From assembly GCA_025618425.1 (NCBI GenBank), contig CM046838.1, forward strand, positions 14,871,629 to 14,935,628: DNA of 64,000 bases, written 5' to 3'; not shown here. Below: more notes on the stretch, generated by a model. It was not told where the DNA came from, ran no database searches, and was given only the letters and a program-made list of their open reading frames with translations. Position 1 is the stretch's first letter. This DNA comes from Heliocidaris tuberculata. Lineage: Eukaryota > Echinodermata > Echinoidea > Camarodonta > Echinometridae.

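Overview
The window is animal genomic DNA, AT-rich and intron-rich, from a marine invertebrate. An echinoderm (sea urchin-like) is my best guess. The reasons are one very large gene made of hyalin (HYR) and sushi/CCP modules, Mag/SURL-type LTR elements, L2/CR1-, Tx1/L1- and other LINE remnants, and many G/C homopolymer-flanked hAT-like MITEs. No bacterial genes, CRISPR arrays, rRNA or complete tRNA genes are visible.

One gene on the minus strand runs through the whole window (its 5' end lies beyond 64000, its 3' end before position 1). I defined exons by reading frame plus AG/GT borders. All 47 complete exons are phase 1-1 and join in one frame. In protein order they give: 36 complete HYR exons plus one cut by the window edge (64.0 to 35.75 kb), two diverged HYR-like exons (34.07 and 33.12 kb), one strongly diverged exon (25.66 kb), then eight CCP/sushi exons (24.9, 18.1, 17.3, 16.6, 15.7, 15.2, 1.47 and 0.27 kb). 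That is about 3,650 residues of a larger extracellular, heavily N-glycosylated adhesion- or recognition-type protein. The CCP half has old, diverged exons and long introns full of transposon debris.

The HYR half (37.6 to 64 kb) is a young tandem array of exon-plus-intron units of about 0.69 kb (0.6-1.1 kb in the right part), organised in nested higher-order repeats: 1.39 kb, 3.29 kb, 4.86 kb and 4.63 kb periods. Units are nearly identical in exon and intron. Some exons are chimeras whose crossover points lie inside the exon. Five exons are dead: a 180-bp hAT-like MITE landed in one HYR exon and the dead exon was then copied with the array. A second, 290-bp hAT-type MITE with a perfect 8-bp target duplication sits in an intron and was copied with the 4.63-kb unit.

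Introns of the left half hold: an inverted repeat (2.0-2.77 kb), a decayed LINE on the plus strand (2.8-7.3 kb), a tandem/inverted repeat (7.5-7.8 kb), a short LTR with a tRNA-Ser primer-binding site (8.55-8.74 kb), a decayed gypsy pol on the minus strand (8.9-10.4 kb), a degenerate purine-rich tandem repeat (19.9-20.8 kb), an L2/CR1-like LINE (21.7-24.6 kb), and on the minus strand a Jockey/CR1-like LINE (26.3-28.06 kb) next to a Tx1/L1-like LINE (28.1-32.3 kb) that is itself split by a gypsy LTR fragment (29.0-30.3 kb).
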